A stretch of DNA of 64,000 nt from Hetaerina americana (taxonomy: Eukaryota > Arthropoda > Insecta > Odonata > Calopterygidae): positions 3,937,848-4,001,847 of the forward strand of contig JAKTNV010000023.1 of NCBI GenBank assembly GCA_022747635.1. Direction: 5' to 3'. The notes below the pieces were generated by a model that saw only the letters and a list, made by a program, of their open reading frames with translations, ran no database searches and had not been told where the DNA came from. Position 1 is the stretch's first letter, and every line of letters starts with the position of its first letter. Positions 36,801 through 47,443 of this stretch are shown piece by piece. The position numbers and the translations under genes are program-made.

Positions 36801-39800
36801 CAGTTCTTTGCCATCCGATTCAAATGATTTGAAATACTACATACCACTATTTGACCATAAAATACTGACTAGAGTTGAGAGGAGCTGATGGACCAAGACT
36901 CAGTTCCAAAACATTGCATCCACTTCAACTCAATGGCTGAGGAGTGACTGCGAATAGGGGGAAATTGTTCGACTAGTGATGAGTACTACTTCCCTTGAAT
37001 GCACGCCTCGAATATAGGCATAAATCTTGAGCATGGGCTGATCAGAATTGTGATTTCAGTTTCGGAGACACTTCTGTTTTCGAGACACGTCAGACCATGG
37101 GTAAAGGCCTCATGAAAGGATCTGACAGCATACAACTGTTGAGTTTATTATTGAAGAATTCAAGTAAGAAATATCTGATTGAACAGAGATTAGTTTGAGT
37201 TTGCACTTTACAAAATCAAACCAAATTTACCCATGAATTCAGAAAATGAAACTTACGGTAGTTTCAAATGGACTTGAGGGAATCTCACTTAAGGGGAAAT
37301 GTGATCACCAGCACACAATGGTGATATTTGATATTTAGGACAAACGAATAAAAGCAGGCATACATGTATGTCTATGTATTAAACAGCTTACCACATGTGG
37401 CCAGTTAATTAGCAGTTAAAACTTGAGGCATTTATGAAATTCATCTCGGGTTTTCTAGAAATATTACGTTCACAAATGGATCATTTCAAGCAATGCAAGG
37501 ACAATTTAATTCTCTGAACCACTAAGGGAGATTCTTATATTTCGTGGCATCCAAGCCATGGTAGTCAAGCCTGAAACTACACTATTTGCTCATGGGTGTC
37601 AATGCACGGAATCTGGTGCAGCAAAGCCAATGGGTGGAGCTAATGATTCCATAGTTAAATGCATTAAGAAACTTGGAAGATACTGAATCCTGAGTTATCT
37701 CATCCTCTAACACCCACACAAACACACATTTCATTCCTAGGGATGAAAATCCGACTGTTTCGGCAAGATTGAATGATCAACCCAAGCCATCGCATCCCTT
37801 CAATTTGATCCTTGATGAACACATTTAGTGATAAGGTAAGATTTGACCTGCGTGGACTAAAGCCAGGAATTAAATCACACCCAACCAAACTTTACTCAAA
37901 TTTAGAACGGGGTCACAGGAAGGCATGGCGGATGGTAAAAACCAGCACTCAAGACTCAAAACCTCTTTGTTTACATCATTATAACTAGTAAGACTAAATT
38001 GCAAAATAAAACGAAGCGTTATCCCAGCCTTCCTTAAAAAAACACTGGACACCTTTGGAATCATATTGTGTTGAAGAGGATAAAAAAAGCCAAGCAACAA
38101 CCAAGAAAGTTTTTCCCCATGATATTTCTTTAATTCCCCAGTTTTTGGCAGCCCTACTCCCACAGGTCAATCAACTGAGATGAAGTTAAACAGAGCAACT
38201 TCATGTTTTGTCCAGCAAGCCCCTGGATTCAAGAACTATGTTAGCATCTCAACATTTTACCTCGGATATAAATAAGTTTCTCGAGAAAAGAAGTTTCAAA
38301 GAACATGAGAATTTTCTCTAGTGTTCTTCCATTTAGACACAATGACATTTAATGCCATCACATTAATGATTTCTCAAGATTTAATATCAGTTTTCATAGT
38401 AATGCACATCCAGACAAACGTTTTATGAAGCATTGGCAATGACTACATAATTTGCCAACATAAAATCAGCTTTCCTAAATATTTTAATTGTATTTGGAAA
38501 GTCTAGCATTCATGATATTATACTTTCCTTTCCCACCAACAACTTATAGATACTACAAGTAGTATTGACAGTTCCTAACTCATTGTCACCAATTAGACTG
38601 CCTAGAACTACTTTGGCATCAACTGAGAGAAAAATGTATTTCATTCCCAAAAGGGTTCTACCACTTTAAATTGCCACTACAGGCTTCTCCTGAGAACTCA
38701 CCATTTCCCAAAATGATGCTTCAAGTGCCCCAGTGATAAGCGATTCCTTTGAGATATTCTTCTCGGGAAACCACAAAGAAACCCCTCCTTTGGCAGATGA
38801 CTCAAATTGATGATCAGCCACATCGTCTAGAGGAGGCAGTAGGTGGTCGATAATATCCACGAGTTTTTCCTAGCATTGAAATCAAAGCATACTTTTGAGC
38901 AAACACACAATAATATTTACGTGGCATTTCGGTTATGTTGTGAATTCATAACTTACATGTAATACATGATGTAACTGATTAGCTGCCGCAACAGCGGCCC
39001 CATAACCTGCATGCCCATCGAACAATGCAAAGTAAACATAAGGAAGATAGGCATGAGCACCTTCCCGTTCCGGGGTGGACGGATAAACAGCACCTTTATA
39101 CTTAGGAGAAAATTTATTCTTCCTATCTACCCTGAGCAACGCACCCTTGACGCAGCATGCTTGGTCTTCGTTTTTCTCCGACTTTCCTGCATTTACAGCC
39201 CTAAAAGAAAATATGATGTATCATGTAGGAGTAGATTTTGACGTGGAAATAAGAATCAGAATACCAAAGTCGTGCAGCATCGGCACAACATACCACGAGA
39301 AGTATCGTTTCATGGGACACCTGAAACACTTTTTAATTATGGCCTTCCCAACAGTTGACATTAAGTGAAAAAATTCTGTCAATTTACATTAAATGTTGAA
39401 AATAAATTTAGGCAAAATGCAAATATTAATATTGAGAATTGTATCATTTATATTGGGTACAGGGATTAGTTATGTTGTAAAAACCAAACTTTTAGTTTAC
39501 AGGCTGATGCGCCAAACGTTTTAATCTGTTACGTCGCGAAAGACAGCCTTAACCACAGTACATATTATAAAATTTCGATTGGAAAAATATCTTAATAATG
39601 AACATTTAGAATTAAACTTACTCTGCATATCCTGCATTCCACTCAAGCTTTGAAATGTCTCTTGGCACAATGATCGGCCTTATCAAGTGATCGGCGGATA
39701 CATTTATTTCCTCTTCGGTGTGAAATTGAAGAAAATGGGGTCTGGTATACGGAAATTTGGGATACACAGTCCGGTTGTTCTCACTAACATCTTCGGCGGC

Positions 39801-39866
39801 AGGCAGAGATTGTACATTCTCTACCCCAGCAGCTATGTACACGGCTCTCTTGATGCGGTTCAACAT
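21298..39866 (-). CDS. PPM1H: PP2C-type Ser/Thr phosphatase, PPM1H/J/M group; 7 exons
   Basis: Mg/Mn-dependent protein phosphatase. Exons (minus strand): 39866-39622, 39200-38957, 38869-38702, 27977-27780, 25093-24911, 24825-24554, 21883-21298. All introns are GT-AG, and the 1896 coding bases give 631 residues plus stop without interruption. PP2C landmarks appear in order: NEDQACC, FDGHAG, GGCTALVALFILGKLYVANA followed by GDSRAV, TPETERDR, MTGWAYKT, IGVTRGFGDHDLK, GTDGLWDV and DDISVFVVPL. The N-terminus MLNRIKRAV and RPIIVPRD ... GYAE resemble vertebrate PPM1H/J. I chose the ATG at 39866 (A at -3, homologous start); an in-frame ATG at 39935 would add 23 residues. A Ser/Lys/acidic tail of about 150 residues follows the catalytic domain. 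Intron 3 is 9.8 kb and full of transposons. Confidence 0.95.
22347..22547 (-). mobile_element. tRNA-derived SINE, family C
   Basis: On the minus strand it begins GCCGGCCCAGGTGGCAGCAG, has a box B-like GGGTTCAATGC, and ends in an A-rich AAATAAATAAAAAATAAA tail. It sits in intron 6 of the phosphatase gene. The head resembles the family D copy at 28205-28450 (shared CAGCAGGGTAA and CCAACC blocks). Confidence 0.7.
22993..23180 (-). mobile_element. Foldback element with hammerhead-like core, copy 1
   Basis: Inverted arms of about 45 bp flank a central 50-bp segment: ATGAGGATAAAC...CCACCAAAAAGATT at left and its reverse complement at right. The right arm continues into GGAATTCCTTCAT-type sequence shared with copies at 35235-35430 and 42885-42935. 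It lies in intron 6 of the phosphatase gene. Confidence 0.75.
23044..23095 (-). ncRNA. Hammerhead-ribozyme-like motif (degenerate)
   Basis: The minus strand reads UCAC-CUGAUGG-...-GAAA-UCAUGG-UC-GUGA. Stem I (UCAC with GUGA, 4 bp) lies directly beside the CUGA core. GAAA is followed by a near-palindromic stem III and the expected UC before the cleavage point. Position 9 is G, where the core needs A, and stem II is imperfect, so self-cleavage is doubtful. Confidence 0.4.
23181..24553. other. Intronic sequence of the phosphatase gene
   Basis: No element recognised. A 12-bp-stem hairpin lies at 24219-24245 (CTTGACTTTGAT and its complement around ATC). Confidence 0.5.
24554..24825 (-). CDS. PPM1H: Phosphatase exon 6 (GFGDHD and DGLWD motifs)
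   Basis: The acceptor is TTTTTCAG before 24825 and the donor GTAAAT. It encodes SRVLATIGVTRGFGDHDLK, IKPFLSSQPQVIVYD and LIMGTDGLWDVTNNE, with the metal-binding DG of the catalytic core. Confidence 0.95.
24911..25093 (-). CDS. PPM1H: Phosphatase exon 5
   Basis: Phase 0. The acceptor is TTATAG before 25093 and the donor GTGAGT. It encodes HPELLGRDFTQRDYCRR, REAHMTGWAYKTV and VVYGEGKR, the PPM1H-type insert ahead of the GVTRGFGD motif. Confidence 0.95.
25440..25745 (-). pseudogene. RTE-like LINE fragment (endonuclease-RT linker)
   Basis: The minus strand translates to EYQQAVEKTMSEERELGTKK, WDHIKKVALKASNRKIGKV and DEMITKIDKRKRK. This resembles the linker region (amphipathic, KxxR-rich) between endonuclease and RT in RTE/Craniofacial-like LINEs. 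No catalytic motif is included. It abuts a Penelope-like inverted repeat on its right. Confidence 0.4.
25800..26885. mobile_element. Penelope-like pseudo-LTR inverted pair without coding region
   Basis: Two arms of about 475 bp (25800-26273 and 26412-26885) are inverted copies, roughly 85 percent alike by eye. Examples are ACTCACTCACCCGTGCAGCA at left and TGCTGCACGGGTGAGTGAGT at right. Each arm contains two diverged tandem units of about 130 bp that include GTGTGATTGNCGGGTC. The spacer carries a hammerhead-like motif. The layout matches the inverted pseudo-LTRs of the Penelope-like element at 57.9-61.5 kb, but the sequence family is different. It lies in intron 4 of the phosphatase gene. Confidence 0.65.
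26300..26335 (-). ncRNA. Hammerhead-like motif in Penelope-like remnant
   Basis: The minus strand reads CCGAAGA, then a stem GCCTGC-TTG-GCAGGC with one extra G, then GAAAC. It has the same architecture as the motif in the 58.3-kb pseudo-LTR, but position 4 is C instead of U. Confidence 0.35.
26886..27779. other. Intronic sequence, no supported element
   Basis: Only weak resemblance to SINE family B near 27170-27240. Confidence 0.4.
27780..27977 (-). CDS. PPM1H: Phosphatase exon 4 (GDSRAV motif)
   Basis: Phase 0. The acceptor is TTTCCAG before 27977 and the donor GTAAGC. It encodes GGCTALVALFILGKLYVANA followed by GDSRAV and TPETERDRVRHL. Confidence 0.95.
28205..28450 (+). mobile_element. 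tRNA-derived SINE, family D (related to C)
   Basis: CAGCAGGGTAATGC head and a box B-like GGTTTGAATCC about 50 bases on. The body has GCATTCATAGCGGTACATTC. It lies in intron 3 of the phosphatase gene, plus strand. Confidence 0.6.
28741..29110. repeat. 72-bp direct repeats flanking a LINE ORF1-like fragment
   Basis: CCAAAGAAACTGCGGGAGAT opens a block at about 28744-28812, and the same block recurs at about 29038-29110. Each runs to GTGCATTTCA with few changes. The 220-bp interior reads, with decay, YRGILLNSEILGDLKEQDVV, which resembles the ORF1 region that precedes zinc knuckles in Jockey/I-like LINEs. The repeat may reflect a local duplication at insertion. Confidence 0.5.
29100..29880 (+). 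mobile_element. Mariner element, second family, degraded
   Basis: The helix-turn-helix end is visible (NHRIKVRDIAEAMHISKQSI, 29219-29278). The catalytic domain follows: TDETWIHHYTSE (29428-29465), FHQDNAAAYNSA (29688-29723) and DHSPNSPDLAPTDYFLFPN (29761-29817), giving three Asp with D34D spacing. Several stops and frameshifts interrupt it. Intron 3 of the phosphatase gene, opposite strand. Terminal inverted repeats were not located. Confidence 0.8.
29881..32589. other. Intron 3 sequence, no supported gene
   Basis: AT-rich. A box B-like GGTTCAATTCC on the minus strand near 31226-31236 may belong to an unclassified SINE. Open frames are short and unremarkable. Confidence 0.4.
32590..32632 (-). 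mobile_element. SINE family A tail fragment
   Basis: CAGTTTTAGGGGAAGCGACC and GACAGCTAAGGTCATTTGC match the tail end of the family A copies; the rest is missing. Confidence 0.65.
32633..35234. other. Intron 3 sequence, nothing recognised
   Basis: AT-rich, with no motif-bearing frames, repeats or RNA structure noticed. Confidence 0.45.
35235..35430 (+). mobile_element. Foldback element, copy 2, with partial hammerhead 3' half
   Basis: Arms of about 38 bp (35263-35300 and 35368-35405; AGAAAAAGAAACTTTGCACT and its complement) flank a centre with GAAACCATGGTC at 35347-35358. That is the GAAA/stem III/UC part of a hammerhead. GACAC (35305-35309) can pair with GTGTC (35359-35363). The CUGANGA core reads CTGCGGA, so the motif is damaged. 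The left end shares GGAATTCCTTCAT with the other copies. Confidence 0.6.
35431..38701. other. Intron 3 sequence, nothing recognised
   Basis: AT-rich intronic DNA with no supported element. Confidence 0.45.
38702..38869 (-). CDS. PPM1H: Phosphatase exon 3
   Basis: Phase 0 at both ends. The acceptor is GCTAG before 38869 and the donor GTGAGT. It encodes EKLVDIIDHLLPPL and SLITGALEASFWEM, matching the helical segment after DGHxG in this family. Confidence 0.9.
38957..39200 (-). CDS. PPM1H: Phosphatase exon 2 (NEDQ and DGHAG motifs)
   Basis: The acceptor is TTTTAG before 39200 and the donor GTAAGT. It encodes VNAGKSEKNEDQACC and YFALFDGHAGYGAAVAAANQ, which hold metal-binding acidic residues of the PP2C active site. 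Confidence 0.95.
39622..39866 (-). CDS. PPM1H: Phosphatase exon 1 (start codon)
   Basis: It codes for the start through GYA and ends in phase 2 at a GTAAGT donor (39621-39616). It holds the FPYTRPHFLQF and RPIIVPRDISKLEW segments typical of PPM1H-type N-termini. Confidence 0.93.
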
Positions 39867-41759
39867 GTTTACGTACGTAGTGACGGAAAAGAAAACCGGC
39901 ACCACACTACGTACGTAAGTATACAACAGGTCCATCTACCACCGGAAGCTTCCATTACCACTAATACGTGGCAAATTTAACATGCTTCTCTAAAAAAGAG
40001 CATTGTTGCCAATTAATTCCCTTCGACAATTTCATCAACAATACAGAATCGAACATAAGACTATTCCAACAATGCCGCAGGGAAATGTGCTTTACTTCAA
40101 CTTGGCAATTACATAATATTTCCTCACACGTAAATTCGTCTATTGAGAGCTGCATTCCAAAAATTAACTATCCAAAATTTCCTACGTATGTAGAACGGAG
40201 ATTGTCTTACTGCTAAAAAAATACATAAGAAAAACAATAGCGTCTTTAGTTTAAATTTTTTGGGTAAAAAGCTGATGGAATGGGAGACAATAGTTCGTAA
40301 TGTCAAACTGGTCAGTCTTCTAAGGTCGATTTGCCTCCATAATTATTATTTTAAGCTCACAAAGAAAACCATTGAAACGTGTTTTACTCGATCAATATCA
40401 TATCCTAAACAGCCTGCTAAACCCTGAACACTTCGGAATGACTAAAATGGCGCTGTTAACACTTATTTTTTAAATCCCTAACCGATGAACTTGGGAGAAA
40501 CATCCTAATGAACCGCAGTTCTCCGTAGATCCAATTATTCCGACATATATTTTAATGTACAGTAACTTACGCTGATCGCCTGATTAAAAAATACAGGGAC
40601 TTCAGGAGGAGACGTTCAAGATGTGTGAAGATAACTATTGTACAGTTCCTGGTAACAAACATCAAGTTATCCAACAGGATGAAGATCAATCAAGACACTT
40701 ATAAAACCAAACTGCTGTTAACTAATCTGCACTTCTTGTCAACACATAATCTGACCAACAACGTAAACTAAACGTGGCAATACTGCAATCGTAGCAACGT
40801 TGCACGCACTTTACAGCCATCTGTTAGTCCGTCCATAAACTAACACGAAGTTCGGCTTGGTACCCGGGTGAGATGGCCAGTTTGAAATGGAATCCGTAAT
40901 TTAGTGGCGTGAATTACGATCCATTGTATTAATTCACGTAATCGCATTATTATTTCAGAGATCTTTTTACTGAATTTTTTATCAATATGGGCCTTGGTTT
41001 ACATTCCACTTACGTCTTACTTCCAAAGTAGCACGAAATGGTTAATTCATTGACAAATTTCACGGAACACTCAGCTAGCGTACCATAGAGTTGTTTAGTA
41101 TTCTGTACGACTCTAATATCTATATTTGCTGAATTGTGGTTTTCTAAATCAGCAGCTAGGTAATTACAATATTGAATGTACTTTTACACTGTCCAAAATG
41201 TAACGCTTGAGATTTACCATAGTGTTTGTGGATGTTAGGAGATCGTTACTTAGACTGTAGCAACTGTGGCAACGATCATCATACCTACAGAAAGATGAGA
41301 TTGTTTTTTAATATCGAGCAGCAAAATTTTGAATGGGATTTTATATTCTCACTATTTTTGCCCGGCCAATATAACTCGTGATGCAGGCAGAACATACGGG
41401 CGATTCAAAGTGTTCCATTGTATTCGTCATTTGTTGCTATAATTTATATTTCTACATAAATGGAATTCATAAGTTAAGTATCAGTAAATCATCCTAAAAA
41501 GTATATGGAAACAGGATGACAAGTATCGACAAAACTCATTGAAAGTGTTGCAAAAAAGATATAGATAAATACAAAGTAATGTAAATATCAGTAGCAAAAT
41601 TCGTAAATACAGAGAATCACAAAATATTAAGAAAACATTAACGTTAAAGGACAATGCAGACTTAAAAGAATAAAGTTCATACTTTAGAATAAAACAATAT
41701 TTTTTAGCTTAACTTTAACTTATTTCAATAAGTGAGGTATTCAAATATAGCTTATTATT
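39867..41759. other. Upstream flank of the phosphatase gene
   Basis: It should contain the 5' UTR and promoter of the minus-strand gene. No clear TATA box or CpG-rich block was identified. No coding region. Confidence 0.4.
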
Positions 41760-42660
41760 ATAAGTAATCTAGTGGGTGAGGTAGGTTTTAGATGGACATA
41801 ACCTAATCCATTCAACATCCCCTTGTCATTCAATATACTTTTCCTCTATTTTCCTGCCTCCTTAAGATTTCTCCCAACATTTCCCTCTCCTCCTGCACCA
41901 TACCTAGTACCTCCTCATTTGTTTTCCTTTCGGTCCATTTCACCTTCTCCATCCTGCTTCAATGGCTATGTTTCTGCACCGTATAAAACTATGCTCCATT
42001 TCAAAGTTTTAATGAGCCTTTTCTCAACATCCTTATTCAACATCCCTGCAACATCAATTCCCTCTTTGTGAAATTCTCTTCTCCGTATGTCCCTAATACT
42101 TTGACCATTTGGTCCAAAAACTTCTGAGGTATAGAAACTGTTCCACCTGCTCTAGTTTTTGCCCTTCTGTTTTAATGTTAAACGTAGCCTCTCTCTTTTC
42201 TGGAAAACCATATAACCTTTGTTTTGTTATTAATATTTGCGGCGTAGCTGGAAATTATATTAGTGCGGCCTGGTAGGAATACTAATAAATCACACTGAAA
42301 ACGTTTGAATAAACAGGGGATTTATTCCATGTGCTATACATAACAGACCAAGGACAACGCGGTTAGAAATATGCCATGTGGCACGTCATGCACAAGAGGA
42401 ATGAACGCTCGGCTGGAGTTGTGAAGTGACCAGCCTTCCACGTGGGTCATGGTTCCAGCCACGAGGGTCGTACCTAGCCTTTTTTTCAAATGCCTTTTCA
42501 AAATCTATAAAACTGGCAAATAAGTACTGATTGTATTCTACATTCCTTTCTATTAGTGATCTCATTACTGCAATGGCATCATGTGTTCCTCTCCCCTCAC
42601 ATAATGTAGCCTTTACTGGATTTAGAATGGATGGGATGGAGATCAAATTTTTTAAATCCA
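41760..42660 (-). pseudogene. RTE-like LINE remnant (RT start and C-terminal region)
   Basis: The minus strand shows the RT motif A region, GRGTHDAIAVMRSL and FASFIDFEKAFEK (about 42480-42600). Further left lies the post-RT region KRLIKTLKWSIVLYGAET with MDRKENK (about 41925-42045). The central RT domain (YADD box) is missing. About 250 bases of unrelated sequence lie between the two pieces. It is a decayed, internally deleted copy. Confidence 0.65.
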
Positions 42661-42884
42661 CTCTTTACTTATTAATATGAATAAAACTTCATGAAAAACC
42701 TAAATTAATACAGTTTGTAAAGAGACATAAAGTATTCACTCAATGAATAGCATGTCCCTTAATATATGCCCTATCATCAAATGCCTCCACGTTAACCATT
42801 AGCTACGACATACTGTTAGGTATAAATAGTTTGTAGAAAAATGCCTCTGTCAAAGTCATATTGCCATATAGCAACAGTTGCAGG

Positions 42885-42935
42885 TTTAACTTTGTGGAAT
42901 TCCTTCATGTGGAAGTGCAAAGTTTCTTTCAATAC
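42885..42935. mobile_element. Foldback element fragment, copy 3
   Basis: GTTTAACTTTGTGGAATTCC and GAAGTGCAAAGTTTCTTTC match arm sequence of copies 1 and 2; the hammerhead region is absent. Confidence 0.55.
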
Positions 42936-43337
42936 CCTTATCATAATGCCAAAACTTATTAGCAATTAAAAATTGTGTTTCTGGGACATCACCATATATC
43001 TGACTACATTTTACAACAAATCCCATAGGAATGAATGTAAAAACCTGTAAAGATAAAAATGTAATTATAGTAGAAAAGTAATCCAATTTTTAAACCCACT
43101 AGAGTAATCATTTAATCAAACTCTTAACATCAATTTTAAGGTATTGCACCAACAAACAATGTAGCACTTAACTCCAGCTATCTTAACTTCTTTTATTCAC
43201 AGATAAATTCATTTAAAGAGCACATTTTTTTACACTATCATAATTATATTTTGAGAATATGAATATAAACTGATAGCCAACAATTCTAACTCCTGTATTT
43301 TGAGTATTATTTGAAAAATGACTTCATCATAGTTCCA
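42936..43337. other. AT-rich, nothing recognised
   Basis: No coding or structural feature seen. Confidence 0.45.
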
Positions 43338-43412
43338 TTGGGCTTAGCACTGGGTGAAATCTAACATCACCTATCAAACTGATCTTCAGGTTGATTTCGG
43401 TGTTTATGGTTT
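43338..43412 (+). mobile_element. SINE family B 3' fragment
   Basis: It matches the last 75 bases of family B: GGGCTTAGCACTGGGTGAA, CATCACCTATCAAACTGATC and GGTTGATTTCGGTGTTTATGG. Confidence 0.7.
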
Positions 43413-46304
43413 TTACAGCGGGATATTCATTCTGTGGTGATGTATATATTTTAAATAAACATTTTCAAACAACAATATTAAGTATTTGGTTGTGTTAATT
43501 AATTATGGGGTCACTTATTGATATACTATATTGTTAATTGTCTGGCCATTATGATATGGAAAATGAAAGAAAGGTGCTTCTTGCTAATTAATTTAATTGA
43601 ATAGTATTTTTAAAATTACACTATACACTCAAGATAAATAGGTGTTATGCAAGAAAAGATATCTAGTTTCCAGTGAATGTACTAAAATCCTGATACCTAT
43701 TCTATTTTTGTATGTGCACATTAAACTGGACAAGGAGCAATTTTTAAATCTATTTTTAAAATCTGAATTAGGATACCTCATTATAATGGGTATAATGAAA
43801 TCATGTATGCTATTTTTTAAGTAGCCCTGTATTTAGATTTTATTTTCTTTTTTTACCACACTTTTCTCACCTATTTAACGAGAAATCTTCATGAAGGAAT
43901 GCATATCAGGACTGGCCGCCATCTTGCTGGAGAGATGAACTTAATGAATATCAAGTTTCATAGTGCATAAACTTACTATAATCCAAACATTGGAAGACAT
44001 TACTGCCCATATTATTATTTATACTAATGCATTATTAAATGCGCAACTACTTCAACCATTCTGTGATAGATGTTTTGGTATAAATATTTGCTGTAAGACG
44101 ACAAGGAAAAGAAGGAAGGTATATCCTAGATTGGGCAATAATATTGCAGCATGTATACAAATAGCATATGCTGATCACACAGTAGCACAAAGATATGGGA
44201 TTTGTTGGATATTTTGGTCATTTACTCAATATATTACGCAAACATCACCTTCCGAATTTGAGCGATAAATATCAATTATCATGGGATTGGCAAGCATTTC
44301 ATAATCCATACAGGAGATTTAAAAAATAAATAATGAAAAGTAATAATCAGATCCCTCAAAATATTATCACTACTTGCTTACCGTAAAGTTATGATAATGT
44401 GCTATGACATCAGGCGTTACATTTGAGTTCATACATGATAACCTATAGAAATTATTATATCTAGTTTTATTGATTTCTCCCAGGAAATCGTGGTAAATTA
44501 TGAGATACTTTCGAGAAATTTGGAAACTTTGTATGTATCTAGATTGGTATTACCAGGGTGAATGTGCTCCTGATAGTGAATGATATAGTAGCCGTGAGGC
44601 TTTGTGCGAGAAAGATCTGGTAAAAACAAACCTTAGTCCAGCTTCAGTGGCATACCAAGTGACGTATGATGATCAACTCAAAAAATACCAAGTCTCCTAC
44701 AGTGTACCAAGCATTTGAAAACGTGTTTGCTGAATGGGACTATACCATTTCCCCAAACTTTTACCATAGATATATTGGTAATAACCCTCGACATACTCAT
44801 ATCAACTAAAAGTTCATAACAAAATAATGGAATATATTTCTTTCATTTCAGTTTGATACTATTTTCAGTTTTGGCATTTTGATTATTTTTGTCCTTCTTG
44901 TAATCAGTTTTAATACTCCATTTCAGTCAATAATAAAATTACTTGCATTTATTATTTTGGAATAGCTAATACACTGACCTGTAACTCATATTAATGAAGA
45001 CATCAAATTCCTCTCCTTTGTAATAAATGTAGATCAAGGATCATCAGTGAAAGTCAAATTTTTGCAAGGCAGTATTTTCTTTTGATTATATATTACCATT
45101 GGTAAACCAAGTGACAAGATTTAATATTTCAAATTAAAAGTTTGTCATTTACTTTCAGATAATTTGTCCATGTATGTTTCATTGCGTTGATGGATTGTGT
45201 CACCTTCCTGAGGATGAATGAATTGTCTCTTGCCATTTATGTTTGTTTTAATTAATAGTTATGTTGTTCCCTGTGGGACTTTCTCATATGTGCACATAAA
45301 TAAAGATAAGGGAGAATTCATATTCAGAATGCATGTATTTACATATGGGTATTAGCTAAATAAAGGCAATATTCACCAATACATTGTCAATTTAACCGTA
45401 GCTTCCTATTTTTTTATTGAAAAATATATGGCCAAATAATTATGAAGTGTAAATGAACAAAATCAAAATATAAAAATGCATGGTTATTAGGCCTGAGTAT
45501 CATCTCTGGGGGAAAAATGGTAGTATTAGGTCTAACAGGTGACTAGCAGTGACTTTAAAATTGAAAATATTGATCCTACCAAATGTCCAACCCATTTCTG
45601 CCAGTCTGTCCAATATCTGTTATATTGCAGTCATTGCATTAATATTTATAATTCTTGGCTTTAACAATTTATCCTGAGAATCTTTGCAAATATAGAGAAG
45701 TTGGGAAAGGGTCAGAGGTGCATAGAAGGCTGCTCTTAAGGAGGTTGTGAGGCAATTTGACAATTTGCATGAGATGTCATTGGCAAATCCAAGGAAACAC
45801 CATTTGGTAACAGTTGGAGCAAAATATACTGTTCAGACCAGCAGAAATATCCAAAAATCGACTCATGAGCTTTCAGTTACTTTAAAAATTCTGGCTCAAC
45901 AACCTTCTTCACCAAGCATTTAAAAGATCACAATCACAACAGTGACTTTGTTCCAAAAGTGTCGCATAGTGTGCCCAAAGGTCTAAAATTCAATGCTCTC
46001 AATCCGCTGGACATTGAAAGAGCTTCATCCAACTCAAATGTCACACTCTGAAGAGAACAAATCCTTCCCCACCCCTCCACATTACTCTTAGTGCATTTGA
46101 ATCCAATTAACAACCACACACTACACCTTCCATCAACTTTCCTCCTCAATCATCTCATTATCCAACCATCCCTCATTGACTACAACCCCTTTCACCACAT
46201 TTTACCACCCCCCTGATTCCTTGTTGTCCTCTATCCCACAGCATTACCACAATTTTACTTCCTACTGGTCACTAGTTCAAACGAAAGAACCAATGCCGCT
46301 TGAG
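43413..46304. other. AT-rich intergenic, nothing recognised
   Basis: Only short accidental frames; no motif, SINE or RNA supported. Confidence 0.45.
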
Positions 46305-46340
46305 GTCCAACTTACCCACTATATTGTGGGTAAGTTGGAC
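46305..46340. repeat. Perfect 15-bp-stem hairpin
   Basis: GTCCAACTTACCCAC (46305-46319) and its exact complement (46326-46340) flank a 6-base loop TATATT. Confidence 0.85.
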
Positions 46341-46370
46341 TTGAGACCACAGTGAAACAACTGTGTCCAC

Positions 46371-46657
46371 ATATACACCACATGTAAACATTAACACAGT
46401 AATCAACCTGAAGGTCAGTTTGGTAGGTGATGGAAGAGTTCACCTAGTACTAAGCCCTATATGGCGCGTGAAATTCACATATCAGGGTAGGGGGAGCAGT
46501 TCCTTTTCCTGTACCAGTTATGGTTTCCCAGGAAGATCTGGTACCAACAAAATCACATAGCTTGGGTACAGCTGCAGGTGTTCAGAGAGCCTCGCCCAGG
46601 AATCAAATCCGGGCCCTCCAGTCAGTAGTCCAATGTCCAGACCCCTAGACTACCATG
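46371..46657 (-). mobile_element. tRNA-derived SINE, family B, copy 2
   Basis: Reverse-oriented full-length relative of 16112-16385, with a box B-like GGATTTGATTCC near 46602 on the minus strand and the same 3' end (AGGTTGATTACTGTGTTAAT). It shows moderate divergence. Confidence 0.8.
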
Positions 46658-47357
46658 AATAAATTTGTACCTGATGAGGCCATATCAGGGTAAAACACCA
46701 TGTACCAAATAAAATTTTGTGGAAAATTATGTCCTCTCTTTTATTTGATGGATATATAAAACTTCCACAAAGTGAATCCTGACCCTGTAAGGTTTATTCT
46801 ACATTCCATTTTCTTATTCTCCTCCCCTTCCTCATTCTCTTAAACTTAACATTGCACTTCATGGACACAAAATTGTGACTTAAATCCATATCTGCTCCCA
46901 GAAAACTACATGAGCTATTAAAATTCTATACTTAACTATAATATGTCTCTCTCTTTCAAGTGGAGCTGTCTTTTAACACACAATATATCAAGGAGTACAG
47001 GGAATGTATTTATTCTATATTGACAGAAATTCCAGGTGGAGATAAATACATAACTTCAAAGACTTCATTGGATTGTATTTCTTTTTGAAATCATGGGTTT
47101 AGTGTCTTATTTTTTCTTAGAGAGCAGTTCAAAATTGGATATTATTGTACTGTGTAATGGGATATTATACAGGGCAAATTTAAATCTTTCAGAAGTATGA
47201 CATCTTCTGCTTTTGGCAGGATTTGCTATACTATTGACAGTTAATATGGCAAGAAAAGGTGTATTGCCTTAGAAAGTATCAAAGAGAAAGAGTAACCATA
47301 TCCATGAGGAAAATTCATCCAATAAAGAGGGTAAGGACAAAAGATCCTGGTAGCTTA
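46658..47357. other. AT-rich intergenic, nothing recognised
   Basis: No supported feature. Confidence 0.45.
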
Positions 47358-47443
47358 TGAATAACTGATCGAAGCACTTTTCCACTTGATACATCACATT
47401 ATATTACATTATCAAGTGGAAAAGTGCTTCGATCAGTTATTCA
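47358..47443. repeat. Perfect 34-bp-stem hairpin with 18-nt loop
   Basis: The left arm 47358-47391 begins TGAATAACTGATCGAAGCAC, and the right arm 47410-47443 is its exact reverse complement with no mismatch. The loop 47392-47409 is CATCACATTATATTACAT. The size (86 nt) is in the range of a pre-miRNA, but perfect pairing argues for a young inverted duplication or an siRNA-type hairpin. Confidence 0.9.
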
